From positions 6,197,572 to 6,261,571 of the forward strand of contig NC_036448.1 in assembly GCF_002775205.1 (NCBI RefSeq): a stretch of 64,000 nucleotides of DNA. The letters are read 5' to 3'. Positions 12,601-24,600 of the stretch are shown piece after piece. The notes beneath the pieces were generated by a model that was not told the DNA's origin, did no database searches, and saw nothing but the letters and a program-made list of their open reading frames with translations. Origin of the DNA: Xiphophorus maculatus. Lineage: Eukaryota > Chordata > Actinopteri > Cyprinodontiformes > Poeciliidae. Position 1 is the stretch's first letter; every line of letters starts with the position of its first letter. Both the position numbers and the translations under genes were made by a program.

Positions 12601-15600
12601 CTTTCATAGATTTGCCGCTGTGTTTGGGAATCACTGTCCTGTTGGACGCCAACGTCATTTGTTAACCAGACAACCTCACAACTGTTCCTGAAATTCAATA
12701 TTCTAAATCCAGTTGATTTACTGCAAAGAGCCGAGGGCCTTTGACAGTTCACCGGTGTTTGTTGGTGCCGATATGTTGCGTTTGGCTTTCTTCAGACTCA
12801 GCCCTCTGGATCTGCTCTTATCTGTCCAAAGCACATTGCGTCCAGAAGTTCTGCGGTTCACTTAGATACAACTTTGCAAACCTTTGAGTTGGTGTTTCTC
12901 AAACTTTTTCAGGGTGAGGACCACTTAACCCGTTTAATAAACACTCGCAGACCACCTAACTTGAAGTTGACTCACAACAACACAATCGTAAAAAACAAAT
13001 TACATTTCTCACTAATTGAGTCTAGCAAAGAGCCATTAAAAAGAATCGAATCGCTCGCGAACGACACATCAAAGCAGGTTTAACTTGGCTTCCTCCTATC
13101 ATATAAGTAATCCTGGCGTTGTTTTCTTTGCGATGGGTCCTTTGAAAACATAGGGTATTTCTCTTTCTCTTATTCATATGTAAAATAATTTATGGTGGAT
13201 GTCACCCTTCAAATATTTAAATTTTAATTTCTTGTGCTGAACTGACTGTAGGTGCGAGGCCACCGGGCGAGGAAAGACTGCCGGCGGAAGAGAGAAGAAA
13301 TCGCCCATCAGGCTTTGCTCTTAGAAATGGAGAGGCAGGAGCAAGAGGATCTCGGAGAAGAAATCCATCAGAGGCTGATGCAAGTCGCTGAAGAACAAGC
13401 CGACATAGAATCACAAAAATCTGGCAGATCTCACAAATCGGAGAAATCTAGTGAATCTGAGAAATCTAGTGAATCGGAAAGCTCCAGTGACTCTGAATCG
13501 GAGGACGGCTCAAATAAAAACCTCCAACTCTCTGATGAAGACATGGAAGACAAAAGATCAGACGCCAAGGTCAGGCAACTACTCTGTCGTGTTGCGCTTT
13601 ATTAATTGTCCATCACATTTCCTTTGACCTTCTGTTTTTTCTGAGTAGGGCGAGAAAAGCCCTCGCAGTTCGAACCAGATGACGGTCGTCGTCACGCAGT
13701 CCTCTAACTCGGCGAGCTCCACGCCGTCGCTGGACGAGGAGGAGGAGGAAGAGATTGATGACGGCTTTGACGACGAGAGCGACATATTCTCCTTTTACAA
13801 CTTCAGCAAACGCCACTTCCAGAAGGACGAGGACCACAAGCACACCGCACAGAGGCTGAAGCAGCCGCTGCTGCACCACGAGGACGAAGCAGACGCCCTG
13901 GTGAGACGAGACCCTAGTATTAATATCTCGGGGTGTATTCACACCAACCATGTTTGGTCGACTTTAATTGAACTCTAGTTCATTTGTCTAGGACGTATTG
14001 AACTCTTGTCCGCCTACAAACCTAGGCCTAGGTTTGGGTGAGGTGAACTCTGGTGCGGTTCAAATGCATATGTGAACGTCAAGCAGACTGGAGACTGCTC
14101 CAAAAGCAGGAAGCAGACAATAGAGCTGGACATTCTGGCTAAATACAACCAAAACAAGTATGAGAGTCTAGCATTAGCTGGAAAACAGCTCATTGTCTTC
14201 TATCAGTGACAAAAGAGAAATCCTACAACCGCTAAAATACTCAATTTTTGTTAACATTTTGCAAAGAAGGAAGTTGTGTTCAAATTTTCTTCTAAGGTGT
14301 TCCTCGTTTCCTTCAGTGGTTTTTGGTGCAGCGCCCCCACAGGCGAGGAGGGGAACAGGTTTTTTAAAGCGCTTAGTCTGTGTGACAATGCAGTGTGAAA
14401 GCGAACCGCGCCAGTTGAAAACGTAACAACGGTTGGATTGCTCCCCAATCCAACCGAGTCTGCTAGACGTCTGCCTCACATTCAGTGTTCTCCCTCCGCC
14501 AGGCGTCTCTGACCGTGTCCTGGATCATCATGCGGTTCATGGGCGACATACTGGAGCAGAGGCCTGCAGACTCCATATCTCAGCACTCCAGCACCCTCTC
14601 CCAGAGCACCCTGTCCCGCCTGCTTCCAAACAGGCAAGGCCGGAGGCTGAGCAATCTGGTGGGGCTGGATCAGGTAAGCTCCCGAGAAACAAGAATAAAA
14701 AATAAATAAATAAAAACATTTTCTTTTTGTTTTAGTGGTCACTATTTCATCTTTATGCACACATTTCTGAACAGAAAATCCTGAGGAAGAACAAGAAAAA
14801 GTTTGGCCCTGGGAACAGAAAAGCCTCGGCCATCTTGGAGGAGGTTGGAACCATATTTGTCTCTCTTCCAGTTGGTTCTTATTCTCGGTATTATTTGCGT
14901 TTCTAACTTCTCTGTTTGGTTCTCATCTTTTGCAGCCAGAGAACTTGACCGAGGACGAGGACATTCTGGTGGGAGAGAGCACGACGCTGGATCGACAGCT
15001 CACACAGCTGGAAAAGCTGCACATTATCGTTGGATATGGCCTGTCGCGGCAGGGCATCAGGTAAAATGTGAACGCAGCTGGCGAAACATTGTGTTTTGGT
15101 GGAGAAAAGCGGTGTTTTGGTTTTTTTAACCTTTTCTTGAACTTTTAGGGATGAGATCTACTGTCAGATCTGCAAACAGCTGGTGAACAACAGGAACAGG
15201 AAGAGCTGCATGCAAGGCTGGACTCTCCTCTCCCTCTGTCTGGGGATCTTCCCTCCAACAAGCCTCTTCATGGAGGTCGGCAGTCTCTGTTCAGACACTC
15301 AGATGTGGTACTATGTTCACTGGGTTTAAAAAAGTTGTCACTTAAAAGGGTAATCAATCTCCAGTTGCTCTTGTGACGGTGTCCTGGAAGAAATTGTTCA
15401 CCTTCCAGCAGGACAAGGACCCAAAACATGTAGCTTGAGCAACTAACTATATGATGACTTAGAAAAAAAGTCATCATATAGTTATGATGACTATATGATG
15501 AAAAGTACAGATATAGTTATCTGTACTTTTTTTTACAGATGACTAGATCATCTGGACTCATGATCTAGTCAAAGTCCAGATCTGAGTCCTTCTGTTTAAA

Positions 15601-18600
15601 GATGTCTAAATTGAGTAAATCAGAGCTATTTTGCAAAGAATAGTTAAAAAAGCCGCTCAGGATCGGTTATCTTAATTGCCGGAGCTTTTAGATCCATCCT
15701 TGCTCACACATTACTCAGCCAGATGTCTAAGTGACCAGGTCTACGTCAAATTCTGCAAGGGCCTGCTCTAGATGTGCAATGCTTGTAGAGTTCATAACCC
15801 AAAGGTTTTACAGCTGCATCAAATGTTGAAAAAACATGTATCCTTTTCTTAGTTCTTCACAGTTACCCATTACTTTTTTTTTGTGAGTGTGTCGCATAAA
15901 ATCCCAGAAAAATTACTTTATGTTTGTTGTTTTAATGTTACCAAAGCTATGAATGGCAAGATGTGACTCTTTTTTCACTTTAAGATTTCATGACTTAATA
16001 GCAACCAGCTAGATTTTTATAAGAGCAATATACATTGCTATATTTAGTTTGCAAACTAAATATTTATATATTTAGTTCATCTAAATATGAATATTTAGAT
16101 GAATATCTAAATATTCATCTAAATATTCTAAATATGAATATTTAGATGAACTAAACATTTAGCTATACTAAATATTTAGCTTTAAACTAAATATTTAGTT
16201 TGCATCTGTGGCATTTATGAATGAATGAATAACTCTGAGGCGAAATACAACAAATTATTGCTGTTACTTTTTTTACCATGTAACTTTACAAACACCACCC
16301 CCATAGGTTTTCCATTGCAGAGCCTTTGTTTCTTATCGTTTTGAATGTTTTCCGCTCTCCTCTGTCCCACAGTGTTTGGAGAGCTTCCTTCAAAGAGGTC
16401 CATACGGTTACAGAGAGTACTGCATTGAGAGGCTGCATCGCATAGTAGCCAACGGAGAGAGAAAAGAGCTCCCCTGTTGGCTAGAGCTGAAGGTAAAGTC
16501 CTGTATCCTGATGAATTTGGTTGTAGAGTGACTCTTTCAGTCATTTTCACTCATTATCATCTGTGATAACAGGCCGCCAACAACAAGGAGCCCATTGATT
16601 GGCCGGTGACACTAATGAATGGTGAAACGGTCAAAGTGCAGCTGGATTCAGCCTCCACCTCCTCAGAAGTCTGCCAGGCTGTGGCTAACAAGATCGGACT
16701 CAAGGACACCTTTGGGTTCTCCGTCTACATCAGCTTCTATGAAAAGGTTCCTGGGAGCTTCTTTAGTCACGTGGCTTCAGTGTTCCTACCTGCCTATCAC
16801 AGAGTTATATCGGTGCTGGTGTTTTGTCTCCAGATGTGGTCTCTGGGATCCTACGGGAAGACCCACGTGTTGGATGCCGTGTCTCAGTGCGAGCAGGAAA
16901 TGAGGAGGCAGAACAGGGAGGAGAAGGATACGCCCTGGAGCCTCTCCATCCGCAAGGAGCTGTTCTCGCCGTGGCACGACTGCGACCAGGACGCAGTCAG
17001 CACGGACCTGATCTACAAGCAGGTCATCAAGGGCATCAAGTCTGGAGAATACGTCAGTGAGAAGGTGAGGGGCTGAAGACAAGCTTCTGTTTTCAGTATT
17101 CCTGAAAGAAAAACGTATTCCTGCAGCTTCAGACTGGTTGAGTTAACAAATTGAATTAACGAAACATAGAAGAGCAGCAGATAATTGAATATTTCAGCAA
17201 TATCTGTCAGATGCAGATACAAGAACCTAACTTAGAACAGAGGTTCCCAGGGGATTGACATTAGCCACTGAAAAATTCAAGATAGCTGCCAAGGTTGTCA
17301 TGGACAATTAAGTTTTTGCACTAAAATCACCAATTAGATTACCGTGTTTGGTGTCAAATCACTACCTACATATTTTGAACTATAGAAATCATTTATTTTT
17401 TCCTGATCTTTTGTTTCCTTTTTCTCCAAAATGGTTTTAATGGTCAGGTGATGTTTGCACTAAAATTGGCAGAAGTAGTAGAAACAGAAGGTTAGGTCCA
17501 CCAACCACTAATTCACCTAACAAGAATCTTAGCTCTGCTCACCTTAAACCCATGAAACACTTAGCACAAGCTAACGCGAAGCACATTAAAAAAATTGCAT
17601 GAGCTAATGCTAAACCACTGAATATATAAAAAGAATTAGCAGAAGCAAACGCTGAACCGCTAAGCACATGGAAAAAAATAGCAGAAGCTAATGCTAATCG
17701 GTAAGACGACCGTTGAGACTCTCAAACGGCAAAAAAATCCTCAATTTCTGATTTAAAGTTGTGTGGACAGGATGACCGAAGTCAAAAACATATGATCCAA
17801 GTCATGAAAATGGGTGACTTGGTACGGCAAGAATTGGTTACTATAGGCCTCTTGGTTTACAGTTTTGCCATAATCCATTTTCTGGGTAACTGTATCTATA
17901 AATATTCACAGCCTGAGATTTTGTTTTATGACCTAAGTCTGCTTTAAATTACCGCCATCAGCCCTGACCTGTCTCCCGTGATCCTTGACAGACATGACCG
18001 CCGTTCGTTCACTAATGTTCTGAGGCCTTCATGGTATTGGACTGAGATTGAATTACATACAGTTGAACTCCGTTTATAAATGAAGTGACTTTTAAAAGCA
18101 AACAGTGGCTCTGGATTTTACTTAGGGGAGTAAATCAGGCTGAATGCTTTGCAAAAAGTTTGACAACTATGTATCCTTCCACTTTACACAGAATACATTG
18201 ACATTTGTGGTTGATAAAATGAGAAAAGATAGACATCGGACTTGTGTTGAAAAGGAAAGATTCACTTTGTTTTTGCCGCTTTAAAGAACGAAGTGCCATA
18301 TTTATTGATATTTTCGGCACGCAATGACTTCCACCGCTTGTTAAGCACAGCAAAAAAACTGTCTCAGTCCATCACAGACTTAAAGAAGTAAATTAGTAGA
18401 TTACGTAATACAATGTAACCGTTCTGCATGTCTCAGGAGGACGAATACGTCCAGCTGGCTGCGAAGCACTACTTTGTCCAGTTCGGCTCCCAGGAGCCCG
18501 CCAGAGAGAGGGTGCAGAGGGTGGTCCAGGAGTGCATCACAACCACGCGGATCGAGAACAGATCCATGACGATGTGGATTAATCTCATCACGGCAGAACT

Positions 18601-21600
18601 CTCAAAGGTAAAAGACAGAGCAGCAGTCTGAGTGTTGCAGTGAAATCCACGTAATCAGTCAGATATGAGCTGAGCTCAGACTTCGGTTCTCATAGGAGAG
18701 CTATAACAACGGGAGACTGCGGGCAGAAAAGGTGAAAGGAGACGTGGTGGACATCGCCCGGCAGAACTGGCCGCTCGACTTCTCCAAGCTTTACGAAGTC
18801 ACAATGACGTCAGGTCGGTCGACGCAACTCGCCCTGTTAAAGACGCAGCTCGAAGCATCGTACGAGCAAAATTACAATACAGTGCAGAACATATTTTCTC
18901 TCATATAGCGACTTCCAGAGGTATTTATGGCCCTCCTCATTTTGCCAGGTTCCAAATATTACATAACGGGAAAGTTGGAGGATTATCATTTCCACAAAAA
19001 TAAAATCATCTTATGCTGGGTGAAACATAAAAGCAGTTTATGTAAAATTATAATAAATTGAAAGGAGCAATCAGTACTTACTGTACATCTCCTGCCTGTA
19101 ATAATCATTATAAACTTTCAAATATATGTGAATAAAAACAAGAGCAAGTGTTTTAGCTTCTCTCTTTGCAAGTCCAGACATTTTTCTTATTACAAAATTA
19201 GCTTGCACTTTAAGTGGGCCATTATAAACACATGACAATGCTTCGATATGAAAACACTAAATCTCAACAAGCATTTTTGCTCTAGCTTCTACAACTACTT
19301 GAACCACTTGACAAAATTAACTTAAAGTAACTTTCCAGCAAGAAACATGAGCTTGTTTTAAGTCAATAATTTCATAATATTGATTAAAAGGTTGTAGTTG
19401 TTGGTGAAATAATCTGCCAACCAAACATTTTCCCACATTATAAGTTAAAATGTCTTGTTCCACTGGCAGATTATTTCATTTACAGCTAGTACTTTTCCAT
19501 CAATATTAAGGAATTATTTACTTTAAACAAGTTCCTATATTTTTGATGAAAAGTTACTTGTAAGTTATTTTTGTCTTATTTCTAGTGCACAAGAATCTAG
19601 ACAAAATGAATTTGGTAAGATTCTGTTTTTGCAGCGTGGATCTCTGCAGCTCCTACAAAATTACCTCTGGCCTCTTCACTACACCTCCACAGCCATTTAT
19701 AATTGCTAATAATAACAATTCACATCCTGCCGTTCATCCACAGGACCCCCGTTGCCCAAAAGCAGATTTTTTGTGGCCGTAAACTGGAAAAGCATCGTCT
19801 TCATGGAGCGAAGGGAGAAGCTCCTGCTGGAGATTCCCTACGTAGAAGTGAAGAAAGTCCAGATGCCGAGGTAAATCTCTATCTCTGCGGAACGTTTTTC
19901 TTTGTGTGCTTTTTAAAAAAACCTTTGCCGTTTTGGACGCGTGTAGCGACAGCCACCAGTCGGTGAGCGTCGACACGCTCAGAGGACAGTACACCCTGAG
20001 GTGCCAGGATGCGGCGGACATGGCCAAGATGATGCAGTACAACGTGAACGGGCTGAAACAGCGCTCCGTGTACGCTATGGTTCAGCAGGACGTCCCCAAA
20101 CAAGGTGAGGCGTCTTTAATTCCCACGGGACGTTTCGGGTTGACCGATTCGATCTCCGAACTCCAACCGGTCTCGTGTCCGTCCGCAGACGATCCCAGCT
20201 ACCTGGTCTGTAAGCGGGGGGACCTGCTGCTGGTGGAAAAAGACAGCTATCCGCCAGACAGCGACTTGTTCACAGCCTTCAACCAGAGGACCAAAAGCAG
20301 AGGGGTGGTTTACAAGGACAAAATGGAGTTTCTCCCGACTCTGACCGAACCCGCTGAGGATATGCTGGTAAAGTAACCTTCACCAATTTGATTATTTCTT
20401 TACAAGATTGCCTTTCTGACAATATATAGACAGCAAGACGGCAAAGTAAGCCTCCCTGGATGGAAATCAGAACTTCATCCAACTCTTTAGATCGGATGCC
20501 GACTAGAAAACCCGTGATGAAATTCTTCCTATTATCATAACCTCACTGGGAGTGTTTGGCACTCTGCTTCATATGACTCTGCCTGTGTGCTGAAACCGAT
20601 CCGCTTCCTCTCCCCCTCCACAGAACCTGCTCAGCCCGAAGCAGCGGAAAGCCTCCGTCCCAACCATCGTCCCTCTGGTCGAAGAGACGGTGGCTCCCGT
20701 CTCTTTGAAGGAGTTTGCTCTTGAGAATTTCAGGTAACAAAGGCAGATTTTTTATTTTTTATTTTTTGTCTTATCATCTCCCCCCGCGGTAAATTCAATG
20801 TAAACTCTTTGGATTTAAATTTAAAATATCCATAAACACAGAAAAAGGCTGGAAAATTGGCTGGATCTGTTCACGTTGATGCATACTTTTAATCTGAACA
20901 TTTTTCATGTGTTAATGTAACATAATGCAGGTTAACCAAACTACCTATCCTGACCTAAAGAGGAACATTTCTAAATTAACGTTTAGAATTTCTATTAAAC
21001 TTTCCTGAATAAAAGCTGACAGTTTTCGGAAATGTTTGGTTGGAGACAATAAAATTTTTCTTTTGAAAACAAGCATAGAGTGGCAGTTTATGATAAAGAC
21101 TATTTGGGCAGTTGCCCAGGGCGCATCAGAAAGGGGTGGAGCACCCGAGAACTACAAAATAAAAAATCCATCTTATCAATGTTTCCTGAGCAAGTTTGCT
21201 ACTACTAGAGGTGTATACATGTGAAGTGGAGTAAGTTTCCCTTGTTTGCTGCTGAGCACTAAGAAACTAAATTAAAAATCAGATAATTTCTTGCATTTTA
21301 ATTGGCTGGAGTGTGGCAGGAGGAGGGGCTTACCCTGGGCACCGTTCCTGGAAGAATCACAGTTGCGTGCATATTTATATTTCACGCTTACAAAGTTAGG
21401 CACAGTGATTAAGTTTAGTGTCAGTAAGATTGTTCTGATAGAAAGAAAAAAAAATCAATTGACAGCACTCATTTTGACACAAAAATGAGTAGCATCCATG
21501 TGTTTCCGAGAATCTCTGCATGATTCTGCTGACCTGCTGACACCGTTTCGCCTTCCTCTCTCAGATCAGTCGGTAAAGGCGGCGGCCGTGGTTCCAAGGG

Positions 21601-24600
21601 CTCCAACAAGGAGAAGCTGTGGATTTTCTCCAAGGAGCCCATCAAACAGCCGCTCTTGAAGACTTTGCTTAACAATCCAGAACTCAGCAACATGGCCTGC
21701 AACGCCTTCATTGATATCCTTTGAAAAATAACATGCTTACTTTTCCAGACATTAAGGGTCAGCACTTCACAAGCGTATTTTGTTTTGTGAATAGTTTTCC
21801 ACAGAACAATACCTTAGACTTATTTTAAACACGGACAGTGTGAGTCCTTGACCCGGTCTCCTACCCATCTTGAAGTACATGGGCGACTACCCCATCAAAC
21901 ATTCTCGAAGTGCCACGGAGCTGACTGACCAGATCTTCGGTCCAGCCACTAAGCATGAGGAGCTGCAAGATGAAATCTACTGCCAGATAATGAGACAGAT
22001 GACCACCAATAGCAGCAGGTGTTTCTCAGTTAATACAAACCTGTTTAAAAAAAATTTAAAAATTGAAAAGCTTCATAAACTAAAAAGTTAACGCAATTAA
22101 TCTTTTGTATTTGTGGTTTGCTTTCTCCGACTGATCCGTCAGGATGAGTGTGGATCGTGGGTGGCAGCTGACGTGGATGTGCACAGGCTTGTTCCCGCCC
22201 GGTCCCAGATTAAGGACACACGCGCAGCGCTTCCTGGAGTCACGGCCCAGGGACCCGCTGGCTGCCGGCTGCTTACAGAGGTTTCGGGATTTTTCCAGGT
22301 CAGCCTCGGGATAATGTGTGATGAAGGATAAATAGGCGTTTATATCCTCTCACTTTATTTCTTTACAAAAACCCCCCAAAAGAAACCTTTACAACTTAAA
22401 TGCATCAAAAACCACCTGAGATCAAATCTGTTTTAAAAAAAATAGTAAAAAATAACCATTTCTTTGTGTGACAAAACAAATTTCCATTGAGCAAATCGGC
22501 ATTTTGACAACTTGACGTCCTCCAACAGGGGACTACCAAACATCCAAGGACCGGTGGACCAAGATTATTATTATTAAGATTATTTATTATTGAGCTATCT
22601 ATCTTGCTAGCTGGCTATGTAGTTAGCTAAGTAGCTATAGGTAGGTGGCTATGTTCTTACATAGCTAGGTAGGTACATAGCTAGCTAGCTAGATAATATA
22701 TGGGTCTGGAGTATGTTTTTAAATGTTTTCCTCTGCTTTTGTCCTAAATTTAAAAGTAGTCAAACCCCTGTCAGTTTTTTGTTTTCCAAATTATTTTCTT
22801 TCAAACAAGAAATGTTTCCAATAGACAGTATCTCTAAAGGATAATAAAACAATGTACAGGAAGAATAAATAAAAATAAATTGATATTCCTTCAGACTAGC
22901 CAGCAGAAGAGTCAAATGCTTCCTGTAACTGCTAACTGTTTTACTTGTTTCCATTTGTGTTTTGGCAATTTATCTATGGCGATTTAGCCAATAACTGGTT
23001 TATGTTCTTACTTTGCTTCCATTGATCTGCTAAGACATTTTGTTTCGTCAGATTAATTAATCTAAGTGTTTTTGCCCCTTCAGTAAAGAGCCCAGGACAC
23101 TTCCTCCCCATCAAGCAGAGGTGGAGGCCATCCAGCAGAACAGCACTCAGATCTTCTATAAAGTCCACTTTCCAAATGACACAGATGCTGTAAGAACCAA
23201 CATTATTTACTTCTCAGAAATGTGGCTCAGTGTCAATGAATTATGTCATCATTTAAATAGGAGGTTTTCTGCATTTTTGGATTTATATTAAAAACTAAAC
23301 GTTTGTCTTTTGGCATTATTTTTCTTAATTTGAACTCAGTTGTTTTAGTAACCATGTTGCTGCTGATGTGATTTTTATGGAATCAAGCTGATACACAGTT
23401 TCAAGATCAGTTTCATGGAAACCTTGACAGTATATATGAAAAGAAAGTACACCCTAATTGAATTATTTTTATACATGAGGACATCATAAAGAGGATCTGG
23501 TCATCACCAACTGACCAGCAGTCCTTACGAACGTAGCTTTTTCATGTTGACATATTCTTAAGTAAATAATTTCTTGGTGGGATCTTTAGTGACTTTTATG
23601 CTTCATGTTTTTAAGGGGCGGTATTAGGTAAAATCTTGTTCCCTCATCAAAAATATACCTGGAGTGTTGACTTGATTCTTTTATGCATGTTTGAGAAATC
23701 TTTTAATCTCCTGGGGCAACCATTCAGCTGTTCAAAACACCGGGGTGGACTTAGCCCCGCCTTTCAGACGAAGCTCCTCCTGCAGTTTCCGAGCTTCCAC
23801 TTCACAGAGCAGCTCTTCCCTGTTTCTCCCCTACTCAGCTCCTTCAGACTAGCCAGCAGAAATTAGCAAACACCTCCTGAGCTCATTATAGGGGCTACTT
23901 CTCAGCTCAACACTCGTAAAAACGTTGTTAAAGGATTAATAGAGGAGCAACGTTGTGATGACTTTCTAAAGGCGGAGTTTCAGAAAGAGCAGGAGTTTCT
24001 TAAAGACACAGAAGCCCAATTTCAAGGTGTTAAATTGTGAAGTAAATTTTCTTTTAAGTCATATTTGATGTATACAGCATTTTTATGATAACTTAAGGTA
24101 ACATACTTGAGTGTGCTATAAAATAATAATAACCCATAATACTGCCCCTTTAAAAAATATATATATATATTAAATCCTGGTGAGGACCAGAAAGAGATAC
24201 AAACTCCTGGAATAAGGATGTACTTTCTTTTTATTATAACTGCAACATTTTCTATCACTCCTTTTTTTGTATAAAACAAACAAACAAATGTTTGTGCTGT
24301 ACAAACAAATGTTTGTGCTGCAAATGAAAAGATGTCCCTTGGCTCATCAGCTTCACTCACCCTGAAAACAGGAAGCGTGTGGCTTTCGTAAGTCTTCACG
24401 GTGTTGCTCACCTACATTCAGTACTTACCACAAACACGGGAGAGAGAGTCTCCGCTCGAAAACGAACGAGGGAAGTAGGCAAAACCGTGTCTCTCGTCAA
24501 AGTCTGAGCTGTGACATTGTTCTGCGATTCCTCACAGCTGGTCGAGGTTTCCTCCACGATCACGAACAGGGAGCTGCGCCACAGCATCGCCGCCCAGCTC

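Larger units (their letters stand above)
13649..16492 (+). other. myo7b-like: first MyTH4 domain (exons 23-28)
   Basis: Exons 13649-13900, 14503-14673, 14775-14843, 14936-15060, 15149-15275, 16373-16492; residues 947-1234. An acidic run ([16 protein letters not shown]) leads into the MyTH4 fold. Conserved segments include [42 protein letters not shown] and [14 protein letters not shown], which match both human class VII proteins closely. MyTH4 domains bind cargo and microtubules together with the adjoining FERM domain. A Ser-rich insert (about 1055-1085) sits between the first two conserved blocks. Confidence 0.88.
16573..20104 (+). other. myo7b-like: first FERM domain and start of SH3 (exons 29-34)
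   Basis: Exons 16573-16746, 16834-17064, 18437-18607, 18696-18813, 19744-19870, 19947-20104; residues 1235 to about 1560. The ubiquitin-like F1 lobe carries [20 protein letters not shown]2 and F3 follow, with [20 protein letters not shown] and [17 protein letters not shown]. In class VII myosins this module binds scaffold proteins (SANS or ANKS4B). Exon 34 runs into the SH3 domain ([10 protein letters not shown]). Confidence 0.87.

Noticed and set aside
17500..17705. Possible CRISPR-like array
   Set aside because: Units are degenerate, spacing irregular, and the setting is a vertebrate intron.
22019..22142. Frameshift or pseudogene signs in the second MyTH4 domain
   Set aside because: The apparent break at exon 37/38 disappears once the AT-AC intron is recognised; the exon 38-39 junction is an ordinary GT-AG intron.
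24022..24411. 129-codon minus-strand open frame
   Set aside because: Lies across the end of the TTAA miniature element and adjoining intron; contains a low-complexity TA-derived stretch and no family match.
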